64,000 bases of DNA, from assembly GCA_044356555.1 (NCBI GenBank), contig JBIKWB010000003.1:62001-126000 (forward strand), given 5' to 3'. Source of the stretch: Tous-C4FEB sp044356555. GTDB taxonomy: Bacteria; Verrucomicrobiota; Verrucomicrobiia; Opitutales; Opitutaceae. The number at the start of each line of letters is the position of its first letter. Position 1 is the first letter of the stretch. Below the pieces are notes generated by a model. It was not told where the DNA came from and did no database searches. It saw nothing but the letters and a program-made list of their open reading frames with translations. The position numbers and the translations under genes are program-made. Shown here in pieces: positions 33,211 to 40,905 of this stretch.

Positions 33211-34120
33211 CAACTCCTCTTTCAAAATCGGCGTCGACGGCGGCGGCACCAAAACCGAATGCATCCTCATCGACGAGGCCGGCACGATCGTCGCGCACCA
33301 CCTCGCCCCAGGCTGCAACCCCAACGTCGCCGGCACCGAAGCCGCCCGCGCCATCGTCACCGCCGCCCTCACCGCCCTGTTGTCCGAATCCAAAATCGAG
33401 AATCCAAAATCGAAAATCCAAACGACTCAGCTCTTCATGTCCGGCGCGCCGACGTTTTGGCAGGAATTCGCCGCCTCGCTCAACGGCTTCGGCCGTGTCA
33501 CCGCCGCACCCGATTCGCTGCCCACGCTCGAACTCGCCACCGACGGTGCTCCCGGCCTCGTGCTCCACGCCGGCACCGGCTCCTTCGTCGCCGCCCGAGC
33601 GCCCGACGGCACCGTCCACTACGCCGGCGGCACCGGTTGGCGTTTCGGCGACCCCGGCAGCGGCTACGAACTCGGCCGCCGCGCCATCGCCCGCGCCCTG
33701 CTCGAACTCCAAGGTTGGCTCCCGGCCTCGCGCCTTGGTCCCGCCGTACGCGACCACACGCAGCTCGGCGCCGCCGCCGACGCCCGCGCCATCACGCGCT
33801 ACTTCTACGCCCACGCGGAGCCCAACCGCGTCATCGCCGCCCTCGCTCCGGCCGTGCTCCGCCTCGCCGCCGAAGGCGATCCCACCGCCCATCAGGTCGC
33901 CGTGGAATCCGCCACCGAGCTCCTCGATCTCGCCCATCACGTCGCGGCCAAACTGTTTCCCGGCACCGCGCTCGCCGAAATCCCCACCGGTCTCAGCGGC
34001 GCGCTCCTCACCCACGCCACCGTGCGCGCCGCCCTCGCCCCGCGCACTTCGTTGCCCCTGACATCCATCACCGCCGCGCCCATCGAGGGCGTGCGCCGCT
34101 TGCTGGTTCGCTCCCGTTAA
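33206..34120 (+). CDS. BadF/BadG-type kinase (N-acetylglucosamine kinase-like)
   Basis: 304 residues. The actin-like ATPase fold shows phosphate 1 as FKIGVDGGGTKTECILID at the N-terminus, phosphate 2 as LHAGTGSFVAAR, and the adenosine region near the C-terminus. This is the BadF/BadG/BcrA/BcrD family, whose bacterial members often phosphorylate GlcNAc. The start is uncertain: an in-frame TTG at 33158 precedes it, but that leader encodes only a short repeat. The GTG at 33206 begins right at the conserved domain. A repeat (33386-33423) is embedded in frame. The next gene starts 4 bp after the stop. Confidence 0.88.
   Translation: MGNSSFKIGVDGGGTKTECILIDEAGTIVAHHLAPGCNPNVAGTEAARAIVTAALTALLSESKIENPKSKIQTTQLFMSGAPTFWQEFAASLNGFGRVTAAPDSLPTLELATDGAPGLVLHAGTGSFVAARAPDGTVHYAGGTGWRFGDPGSGYELGRRAIARALLELQGWLPASRLGPAVRDHTQLGAAADARAITRYFYAHAEPNRVIAALAPAVLRLAAEGDPTAHQVAVESATELLDLAHHVAAKLFPGTALAEIPTGLSGALLTHATVRAALAPRTSLPLTSITAAPIEGVRRLLVRSR
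33386..33423 (+). repeat. In-frame 'AATCCAAAATC' repeat inside the kinase gene
   Basis: Copies of AATCCAAAATCG occur at 33387-33398 and 33401-33412, with a partial copy (AAAATCC) at 33413-33419. They encode a polar stretch ESKIENPKSKIQ that interrupts otherwise Ala/Pro/Gly-rich coding sequence. The surrounding DNA is much richer in GC. Confidence 0.7.
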
Positions 34121-34124
34121 TCTC

Positions 34125-35039
34125 ATGCGTTGCCTCCGGTCGATCGTCGCCTTCGCCGTTGTTACCCTGCTTGCGGTTCATGCCGCACCCGCGCCCGCGC
34201 CCGGCCAAGCTACGTTCACCGCCAACCGCTACGTCGAATCGGTCAGCGGCGATTTGCCGATTGTCCTGACCGCCCCGCACGGCGGCGCCCTCAAACCCGA
34301 CTCCATCGCCAATCGCAAAGAGGGCGTTCTTGGCGCCGATCTAAATTCTCTCGAGCTAGCCCGCGCCCTCGCCGCCGAACTCTTCGCCCGCACCGGCCGC
34401 CACCCCGCTTTGGTCGCAAGTCATCTCCACCGCTCGAAACTCGACCCCAATCGTGAGATCAAGGAAGCCGCCCAAGGCGACCCCACCGCCGAGTCCGCCT
34501 GGCGCGACTTCCACGCCGCCATCCGCGCCGCGCTCGACGCCACCGTCGCCCGTCACGGCTTCGCCTTCCTCATCGATCTCCACGGCCACTCCCACCCCAT
34601 CGCCCGCCTCGAACTCGGCTATGCCCTCGACTCCGCGCAACTCAACCGCCCCGACGCCACCTTCGACGCCTCCGGCCTGATCACGCTCAGCACCCTGCGC
34701 GATCTCCACGCCCGCTCCGGCCCCGCACTCGCTCCGTCCGCGCTCATCCGCGGCCCACGCAGCCTCGGCGCGCTCTACCAAGCCGCCGGCCTCCGCGCCA
34801 TCCCTAGCCCCCAGGAGCCCCAGCCCGGTGCGAATCCGTTTTTCGCCGGCGGCTACATCGTCCGCACCTACGCCGCCGCCCCCGACACGCCGAAAGTCGA
34901 CGGCCTGCAAATCGAAACCTACCGCATCGGCGTGCGCGACACGTCCGAAAACCGCGCCCGCTTCGCCCGCCTCACCGTGGACGTTCTCACCCCTTTTCTC
35001 CGCGAGCACTACGCCTTCGACCTCGCGGCGAAGAAATAA
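34125..35039 (+). CDS. Exported N-formylglutamate amidohydrolase-like protein
   Basis: 304 residues with signal peptide (cleavage near VHAAPA). The fold segments LPIVLTAPHGGALKPD, VASHLHRSKLDPNREIKEAA and FLIDLHGHSH are those of N-formylglutamate amidohydrolase (HutG/FGase) and related metallohydrolases. His/Glu/Asp ligands of one zinc are in APHGG, LHRSKLDPN and DLHGHSH. No histidine-degradation gene is near, so the real substrate may be another N-acyl amino acid or peptide. Starts 4 bp after the BadF-type kinase gene, suggesting an operon. Confidence 0.87.
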   Translation: MRCLRSIVAFAVVTLLAVHAAPAPAPGQATFTANRYVESVSGDLPIVLTAPHGGALKPDSIANRKEGVLGADLNSLELARALAAELFARTGRHPALVASHLHRSKLDPNREIKEAAQGDPTAESAWRDFHAAIRAALDATVARHGFAFLIDLHGHSHPIARLELGYALDSAQLNRPDATFDASGLITLSTLRDLHARSGPALAPSALIRGPRSLGALYQAAGLRAIPSPQEPQPGANPFFAGGYIVRTYAAAPDTPKVDGLQIETYRIGVRDTSENRARFARLTVDVLTPFLREHYAFDLAAKK

Positions 35040-35069
35040 TCCACTTCGCCCGTTTCCCACCTCGCACCC

Positions 35070-35552
35070 ATGCTCGTCCGCTTCACCAAAGGCTCCGTCG
35101 CTGCCAAAAACGATGCACTCGTCTGCGAGCGCCCCGACGGCACGAGCTCGACCGCCGCCATGCCGAAGCAAGGCATTCTCCCGCACGACGCCTTTCACTT
35201 CGTCGTGGAAAAAACCCTCGGCTGGACCGGCGCTTTCTTCGGCCAAGTCGCCGCCGGCGCGAGCCTCGCCGACACCACCGCCTGCTTTCACCCGGTCAAA
35301 AAATCGCCCGTCCCACCCCCACGAGTCCGCCAGATCGAAGCGCTCATCGATTGCCTGCAAGCCGAGCAATGGGGCGGAGCCAGCGATCCCACCGCGTTCA
35401 CCGCCAAGCTCGCCGCCGCCTGCCGCCGCACGCGCACTACGCCGCCGACGCTCGCCCCCGCTGATCTCGCCCGCGTGCGCCTCGCCCTCCGCGAATTCGG
35501 CGCCGCCTGGCGCCCGCTCAACCCCGGCCAATCCATCGAACGCACGTTCTGA
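35070..35552 (+). CDS. Conserved hypothetical protein
   Basis: 160 residues, no signal peptide or membrane helix. MPKQGILPHDAFHFVVEKTLGWTGAFFGQVAAG is the most family-like part; it contains His/Asp residues and an HFVVE core seen in small bacterial proteins of unknown function. The C-terminal part is helical. It lies 30 bp after the FGase-like gene on the same strand and may belong to the same operon. No function assigned. Confidence 0.72.
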   Translation: MLVRFTKGSVAAKNDALVCERPDGTSSTAAMPKQGILPHDAFHFVVEKTLGWTGAFFGQVAAGASLADTTACFHPVKKSPVPPPRVRQIEALIDCLQAEQWGGASDPTAFTAKLAAACRRTRTTPPTLAPADLARVRLALREFGAAWRPLNPGQSIERTF

Positions 35553-35828
35553 ACCCAAACCCGAGCTCCCCGATGCCTACGGTTGATCGGGAAAAAAGGC
35601 GAGGTTACGAGACCGACCTTCTCCCGCCCGCAGTTCCGATGCCTCGATTCGAAGGCGATCAAACCCATGCGCGACCGTCAGGGGATTTTCCTGTCCAAAA
35701 TCTTTCTGTCAAAAGCCTGCTACCGCGTCACTCGCCGCGGACGTCTTCGTCCCATCGGCATCTCTCCGGCGCGATCTCGCGATCCACACCCCGCTTGCCC
35801 CGAGCCTTCGAGTTTCTACTTTCGCACC

Positions 35829-35996
35829 ATGACCGCCGCCACCCGCAAACAATCCCCGAACGCAGCGCCCTCGCGTGCGGGTAAAAAATCCGCGCACCGC
35901 GACGTCTTCAAAAAATGGCGTGGTCGCGGCGCCTTGCCCGACGGACTGAGTGTTGATGCCTATATCTCTCGCGCCCGCACTCCTCACCGCCGCTGA
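35829..35996 (+). CDS. Possible small basic protein (uncertain)
   Basis: 55 residues starting at ATG 35829. The second half, DVFKKWRGRGALPDGLSVDAYISRARTPHRR, is strongly basic and looks like a folded tail. The gene ends 41 bp inside the next one in another frame, which weakens the case. No family recognised. The 276 bp before it (35553-35828) hold no gene that I can support. The first ~170 bp of that gap are AT-richer and include a stretch (about 35690-35715, ccaaaatctttctgtca) that looks like dispersed intergenic DNA. Confidence 0.35.
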   Translation: MTAATRKQSPNAAPSRAGKKSAHRDVFKKWRGRGALPDGLSVDAYISRARTPHRR

Positions 35997-36909
35997 GTTC
36001 CTCGTGCAGCTCAGCAAACTCAGTGTTCTTGCAGTTCTCCCCGAGCCCGTCTGGCTCGCCCGCCAATCGGCCCACGAGGTCCGCGTGCGCGTGTGGACCG
36101 ATCCGCATCAAGCCCGTTCCTCTCGCGGCGAAAAACATCCGGTTCACGATTTTCTTTTCAGCTACTACGCCTACCGCGCCGCCTGGCTGAAACGCTGGCA
36201 TCCCGGCCCCGACGTCGCTCTCACCGGCGAATCCGCCTGCGCCTTCCTCCGCTGGCCCGAGTATCGCGAGATCACCCTGCCCGACGGCACCACCGCCGTC
36301 GCCCTCGAACCCGCCACGCTCCCCGTTCACCGCCGCGTTTTCGTGACGTGGCTCCGCGATTTGCTGCAAACGATGCAGACGCGTCCCGCCTTCTTCGGCT
36401 GCTTCGGCCTCCACGAGTGGGCCATGGTTTACCGCCAAACTCCCGACGAGATCCGCCACAACGCCTACCCGCTCCGCTATCCGCCCGACGCCCTTGCCCG
36501 CATCGTCGAGGCCGCGCCCATCACCTGCACCCATTTCGACGCGTTCCGTTTTTTCACCCCGCCCGCCCGCCCGCTCAACCGTCTCCAACCCACCCGAGAG
36601 ACCACGCCGCAACACGAGCAACGCGGTTGCCTCCACGCCGGCATGGATCTCTACAAATGGGCCTTTAAACTCGCACCCTTCACGCCCAGCGAGCTCGTCG
36701 CCGACTGCTTCGAACTCGCCTGCGCCATCCGCGAAGTCGACATGCGCGCCAGCCCCTACGACCTCGCCGCCCTCGGCTACCCGCCCATCGCGACCGAGAC
36801 TCCCGCCGGCCGCGCCGAATACGAAACCCACCAACGCGCCTTCGCCACCCGCGGCGACCCGCTCCGCGCCCGCCTCCTCGCCCTCTGCGAACGCCTCCTC
36901 GCGGCGTAA
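35956..36909 (+). CDS. Conserved protein often annotated as 3-methyladenine DNA glycosylase
   Basis: 317 residues. Conserved stretches include GEKHPVHDFLFSYYAYRAAWLKRWHPG, FFGCFGLHEWAMVYR, CTHFDAFRFFTPPARPLN, CLHAGMDLYKWAFKLAPFTPSELVADCFELA and EVDMRASPYDLAALGY. This family is widespread in actinobacteria and Verrucomicrobiota and is often labelled 3-methyladenine DNA glycosylase, but it has no obvious HhH or AlkA-type motif, so I treat the label as unproven. The many conserved His, Asp and Arg residues suggest an enzyme. A GTG at 35950 is an alternative start. Convergent with the YhcG-type gene. Confidence 0.85.
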   Translation: MPISLAPALLTAAEFLVQLSKLSVLAVLPEPVWLARQSAHEVRVRVWTDPHQARSSRGEKHPVHDFLFSYYAYRAAWLKRWHPGPDVALTGESACAFLRWPEYREITLPDGTTAVALEPATLPVHRRVFVTWLRDLLQTMQTRPAFFGCFGLHEWAMVYRQTPDEIRHNAYPLRYPPDALARIVEAAPITCTHFDAFRFFTPPARPLNRLQPTRETTPQHEQRGCLHAGMDLYKWAFKLAPFTPSELVADCFELACAIREVDMRASPYDLAALGYPPIATETPAGRAEYETHQRAFATRGDPLRARLLALCERLLAA

Positions 36910-36949
36910 CCGGGTTTCGTTCCCCGTGGGGCCCGTCCCGCGCCGCCCC

Positions 36950-38119
36950 TCACCCCCGCGGCCTCGCCGCTCCCGGCAGAATCTCCCGCACCACGTCCGC
37001 CAGTTGCTTCGCCGTCGGCAGCTTCCCCTTAAATTCCGCCGGCAGCTTCGACTGCATCCGATACTCCGCGACGCCGATGGGATTCCCTTTCGACTTCAGC
37101 GCGAACTCCACCTCCACGTCGTCCTTCTCCGCGCACAAAATGATCCCGATCGACGGCCGGTCATCCGGCGCGCGTTCCTTTTCGTTCAGCAAGTTCAGAT
37201 AAAAATCCATCTTCCCCGCAAACTCCGGCTCGAATGCGACTACCTTCAAATCGAACGCGACGAGCGCCTTCAGGAAGCGGTGATAAAATAGCAGGTCCAC
37301 GAAGTATTCCTTAGCTCCCAGCGCGAGCCGGTATTGCCGGCCGACGAAGCAAAACCCATAGCCGAGCTCCAAGATAAACTGCTGCAACCGCCCGATCAGC
37401 CGCTCCTCGAGTTCGCGCTCCTTCATCGGCCGCGCGATGCCGAGAAACTCCAGATTGTAGCGGCTCTTGAGCATCTCATCCGCCTGCTCCGCGAAATGCT
37501 CCGGCAACGCCGCCGCGAAATTGTGTGTCTTCTTCTCCGCCTTCGCCCGCTCGTAAGCCTGCGCCTTGATCTGGTTGAGCAACACCGCCCGGCTCCACCC
37601 AAACTTCGCCGTGGCCTTCAGGTAATAGAGCCGAGCCCTGGGGTCCTTGGCCTTTTTCAAAATCTCGACGTGATGCCCCCACGGGATAGGAGCCAGAAAT
37701 TCTTGAACAAGCTGTTCAAGAATTGCGGCATTGGGCCGCGAAGCCCCCGACTGGTTAGCCTCCGGCGCTGCCTGCTCCAAAAGCGCGGGGGCCATTGATT
37801 TCATTTCTCGCACAGCCTGTTCAAGAAATCCGTCGGCTGCGTTCTCCGCATAAAACTGCCGCATCAACCAAAGATTGTTGGCCGAAAAACCCCGCATATC
37901 CGGAAACTCCGCCCGCAAATCCGCCGACAGCCGCTCCACCACCGATTCACCCCAGCCCACCGCCGCCTGCTTCTCCACGATCCCGCGCCCAAGCTCCCAA
38001 TACAGCATCACCAACTCCCGGTTCACCGCCCGCCCCGCGCTCAGCCGCGCCGACTGGATGCGCCCCTTTACCTCGGTCAGAAACGCGGAATAATCGGAGA
38101 CGAGCATGACGGGTTTCAT
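36950..38119 (-). CDS. YhcG-type PDDEXK nuclease (DUF1016)
   Basis: 389 residues. The N-terminal DUF1016_N helical domain covers ~1-160 with LYWELGRGIVEKQ and RLSADLRAEFPDMRGFSANNLWLMRQFY. The C-terminal nuclease-like domain has FVDLLFYHRFLKALVAFDLK, with the D...DxK signature (DLK where many homologues have ELK). ATG at 38119 is preferred over a TTG at 38230, which would overlap the divergent peptidase start. Family members are linked to phage defence islands and to restriction-like modules, but their function is poorly known and no defence partner is adjacent here. Confidence 0.88.
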   Translation of the reverse strand: MKPVMLVSDYSAFLTEVKGRIQSARLSAGRAVNRELVMLYWELGRGIVEKQAAVGWGESVVERLSADLRAEFPDMRGFSANNLWLMRQFYAENAADGFLEQAVREMKSMAPALLEQAAPEANQSGASRPNAAILEQLVQEFLAPIPWGHHVEILKKAKDPRARLYYLKATAKFGWSRAVLLNQIKAQAYERAKAEKKTHNFAAALPEHFAEQADEMLKSRYNLEFLGIARPMKERELEERLIGRLQQFILELGYGFCFVGRQYRLALGAKEYFVDLLFYHRFLKALVAFDLKVVAFEPEFAGKMDFYLNLLNEKERAPDDRPSIGIILCAEKDDVEVEFALKSKGNPIGVAEYRMQSKLPAEFKGKLPTAKQLADVVREILPGAARPRG

Positions 38120-38229
38120 GGTTCCAAAATTGACTTCGGCGATCAGCTCCGTCGAACCATTCTTCCGCGGTCGCGCTTCCTTTTTCTGCCGTTCCGCTCC
38201 GGCGCTCCCTCCATTCCCTCGATCTTCCA

Positions 38230-39891
38230 ATGATTTCCCACCTTCACCTCCGCCCTCTCGCCCTCGCCACCGTCACCGCTCTCTCGCTCCTCGCCGTCGC
38301 CTCCGTCGCCCACGCCCAAGACCCCGCCACCCTCGCCGAGCGCCGCGTCCGCGCCCACGTCACTTTTCTCGCCGACGACCTCCTCGAGGGCCGCGACACC
38401 GGCACCCGCGGCCATGGCCTCGCGATGAACTACATCGCCGCCCAGTTCATGCGCCTCGGCCTCGAGCCCGTCGGCGCATCCGGCTACCAACAGCCCCTCG
38501 CGCTCCGCCAATCACGCCTCGATATCGACGCGGGAAAATTCGTCATCCGTCGCGCCGGCAGCCCCGACGTCACCCTCGCCCCGATCAACGATATGATCGC
38601 CCGCCCCGCCGCCGGCACCGCCGCGAGCGAGCTCACCGCTCCCGCCGTCTTCGTCGGCTTCGCGATTCACGCCCCCGAGTTCAACTACTCCGATTTCGCC
38701 GCCGGCATCGACGTGCGCGGCAAGATCGCCGTCATCCTCGCCGGCTCGCCCAAAAGCCTGCCCGCCACCGCCAAGGCCCACTACTCCCGCGAGAAAACCG
38801 CCGAGCTCGTCCGCCGCGGCGCCGTCGGCATCGTTTCCATCCTCACCCCCGCCGAGGAGAAACGCGCCCCGTGGGCTTTCACCGTCAACGCCGCGCGCTT
38901 CGCCTCGATGCGCCTGATCAACCCCGACGGCTCCCTTCACGAAGCCTACCCCGAGCTCCGCGCCACCGCCTCCGTGAGCCGCGCCGCCGCCGCCACCCTC
39001 TTTCAACACGCCTCTAGCCAAGTCGACGGCGTCTTCGCCGCCTCCGAACGCAGCGAGCCCCAAGCCTTCGCCCTCAACGTCGAACTCACCCTCGGCGGCC
39101 GCGCTGCCGTCTCCGATATCACCAGCGCCAACGTCCTCGGCTGGCTCCCCGGCACCGACCCCGCCCTCGCCGGCGAGCCCATCGTCGTCACCGCGCATCT
39201 CGACCACCTCGGCATCGGCCCGCCGATCAACGGCGACTCGATCTACAACGGCGCCCTCGACAACGCCCTCGGCACCGCCGCCCTCATCGACGCCGCCGAG
39301 CAACTCGTCACCGGCCCGCGCCCGCAACGCCCCCTGCTTTTCGCCGCACTCACCGCCGAGGAGAAAGGTCTCCTCGGTGCGACGCATCTCGTAAGACATC
39401 CGCCCGCACGCGTCCGTCGTTTCGCCGCCAACCTCAACTTCGATATGCCCGTCATCCTCGCCCCAACGCGCGACGTCATCGGCATCGGCGCCGAACACAC
39501 GTCCCTCGGCAATTCCCTCGCCGCCGTCGCCGCCAAGCTCAATTTCACCGTCAGCCCCGACCCCACGCCCGACGAGGTCGTCTTCGTCCGCAGCGACCAA
39601 TATCCCTTCATCCGCGCCGGCGTCCCCGCCCTCTTCATGAAAGCCGGCCAGCTCGGCCTCGACCCCAAACAAGACCTAGCCGCCCTCGAAGCCGATTTCC
39701 GCAAAACCCACTACCACAAACCCAGCGACGACCTCACCCGCCCGATCCACTGGCCGTCCGCCGGGAACTTCGCCGTGCTCACCGCCGAGTTTATCCGCGC
39801 CGTCGCCGACGACCCCGTCGCCCCCGCCTGGAAACCCGGCGATTTCTTCGGCACCCGTTTCGGTCCCGAGAAAGACGCCGCCAACCCCTGA
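38230..39891 (+). CDS. Exported M28-family aminopeptidase with PA domain
   Basis: 553 residues with signal peptide (cleavage near VAHAQD). A PA-type insertion domain (~90-210) with AGIDVRGKIAVILAGSPKS precedes the catalytic zinc domain. Ligands are in VVTAHLDHLGIG (His, Asp), YNGALDNALGTAALIDAA (bridging Asp) and TAEEKGLLGATHLV (paired Glu), plus His in THYHKPSDDL near the C-terminus. It would cleave N-terminal residues from peptides in the periplasm. ATG at 38230 is 110 bp from the divergent YhcG gene start. Confidence 0.93.
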   Translation: MISHLHLRPLALATVTALSLLAVASVAHAQDPATLAERRVRAHVTFLADDLLEGRDTGTRGHGLAMNYIAAQFMRLGLEPVGASGYQQPLALRQSRLDIDAGKFVIRRAGSPDVTLAPINDMIARPAAGTAASELTAPAVFVGFAIHAPEFNYSDFAAGIDVRGKIAVILAGSPKSLPATAKAHYSREKTAELVRRGAVGIVSILTPAEEKRAPWAFTVNAARFASMRLINPDGSLHEAYPELRATASVSRAAAATLFQHASSQVDGVFAASERSEPQAFALNVELTLGGRAAVSDITSANVLGWLPGTDPALAGEPIVVTAHLDHLGIGPPINGDSIYNGALDNALGTAALIDAAEQLVTGPRPQRPLLFAALTAEEKGLLGATHLVRHPPARVRRFAANLNFDMPVILAPTRDVIGIGAEHTSLGNSLAAVAAKLNFTVSPDPTPDEVVFVRSDQYPFIRAGVPALFMKAGQLGLDPKQDLAALEADFRKTHYHKPSDDLTRPIHWPSAGNFAVLTAEFIRAVADDPVAPAWKPGDFFGTRFGPEKDAANP

Positions 39892-39959
39892 GCCACACCC
39901 CGCTCATTTTTCGTTTCGCCTATCTTGCTGAACGACCACCCGTCGCTTGACTGCTTTCC

Positions 39960-40691
39960 ATGAAACCTCAGCCCATGCTTTGCCGCCTCACCCTTCTGCT
40001 CGCGCTCGCCGTTGCCCCGATCCAAGCCGCCCCTGACGCCGCCGCCGGCGCGATTTCCGGCAAAGTCGTCGAGACCATGAACGCCGCCGGCTACACCTAC
40101 GTGCTCATCGACACCGGCGCGAAAAAATCCTGGGTCGCCGCCCCGCAGTTTGCGGTGAAGGTCGGCGACACCGCCGCGATCGCCGATGCGATGCCGATGA
40201 AAAACTACCAGAGCAAGACCCTCAACCGCACCTTCGACGTCGTCTATTTTACCGGCAACATTTCGGTCAACGGCGCCCCCGCCGCCCCTTCCACCACCGC
40301 CCCGATTCCCGCGCCCTCCACCGCCGCTCTGCCTCCCGGCCACCGGACGAAGTCGGCCAAAACCGCGCCCGATCTCACCGGGATCAAGCGCGCCGAAAAC
40401 GGGCAAACCGTGGAAGAAGTCATCACCGGCAAAACGAAGTTCGCCGGCAAGTCCGTCGCCATCCGCGCGCGCGTCGTAAAATACAACGCCCAGATTCTCG
40501 GCAAAAACTGGCTGCACATCCGCGACGGCTCCGGGGGCCCCGGCACCAACGATCTCACCATCACCACGAGCGCCACCGTCAAAGTCGGTGACCTCGTGCT
40601 CGTGACCGGCAAGCTCGGCACCGACCGCGATTTCGGCAGCGGCTACAAATACCCGCTCATCATCGAGGACGCGACCGTCGTCGTGCAGTAA
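39960..40691 (+). CDS. Exported protein with two OB-fold-like domains (NrfJ-like)
   Basis: 243 residues with signal peptide (cleavage near IQAAPD). The N-terminal GKVVETMNAAGYTYVLIDTGAKKSWVAAP resembles NrfJ or other OB-fold proteins, and a second similar module begins at KFAGKSVAIRARVVKYNAQI and ends YPLIIEDATVV. A Pro/Ala/Ser-rich linker separates them. OB folds in the periplasm bind peptides, haem proteins or nucleic acid; the ligand is unknown. It lies 68 bp downstream of the peptidase gene on the same strand. Confidence 0.82.
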   Translation: MKPQPMLCRLTLLLALAVAPIQAAPDAAAGAISGKVVETMNAAGYTYVLIDTGAKKSWVAAPQFAVKVGDTAAIADAMPMKNYQSKTLNRTFDVVYFTGNISVNGAPAAPSTTAPIPAPSTAALPPGHRTKSAKTAPDLTGIKRAENGQTVEEVITGKTKFAGKSVAIRARVVKYNAQILGKNWLHIRDGSGGPGTNDLTITTSATVKVGDLVLVTGKLGTDRDFGSGYKYPLIIEDATVVVQ

Positions 40692-40905
40692 GCCCAACGC
40701 CCGACCGTGCCCGGGCGATCAAGGCAGGGCGAGCTTTCCGATCCGGCCTTGGTTCACCCCGGCTGCCGCCGTCGGCCTCATCCAAGGCTGGCTCGCCGAT
40801 CGAGCAAATCGCGGCGCTCCAATCTGGCGTTTCATGATCAATAGCGGTTGGAATCAAGGCCCCTCCGCATCCATTCCCCAAAAACCGAGTTTTTTAGCCA
40901 CAACT

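Noticed and set aside
33092..34126. Minus-strand frame of 344 codons opposite the BadF-type kinase
   Set aside because: Gly/Ala/Glu-rich antisense translation with no domain; the plus-strand frame has the ATPase motif VDGGGTKT.
34356..35558. Minus-strand frame of 400 codons opposite the FGase-like and hypothetical genes
   Set aside because: Antisense frame with low-complexity Gly/Ala/Glu composition; the plus-strand genes carry the conserved APHGG and DLHGHSH motifs.
35573..35884. Open frame of 103 codons between the hypothetical protein and the 55-residue protein
   Set aside because: Overlaps AT-richer intergenic DNA and a repeat-like tract; translation is Ser/Pro/His-rich with no conserved look.
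38120..38230. TTG start for the YhcG-type nuclease
   Set aside because: The extra leader (rich in Lys and Gly) is outside DUF1016 and would overlap the start of the divergent peptidase gene.
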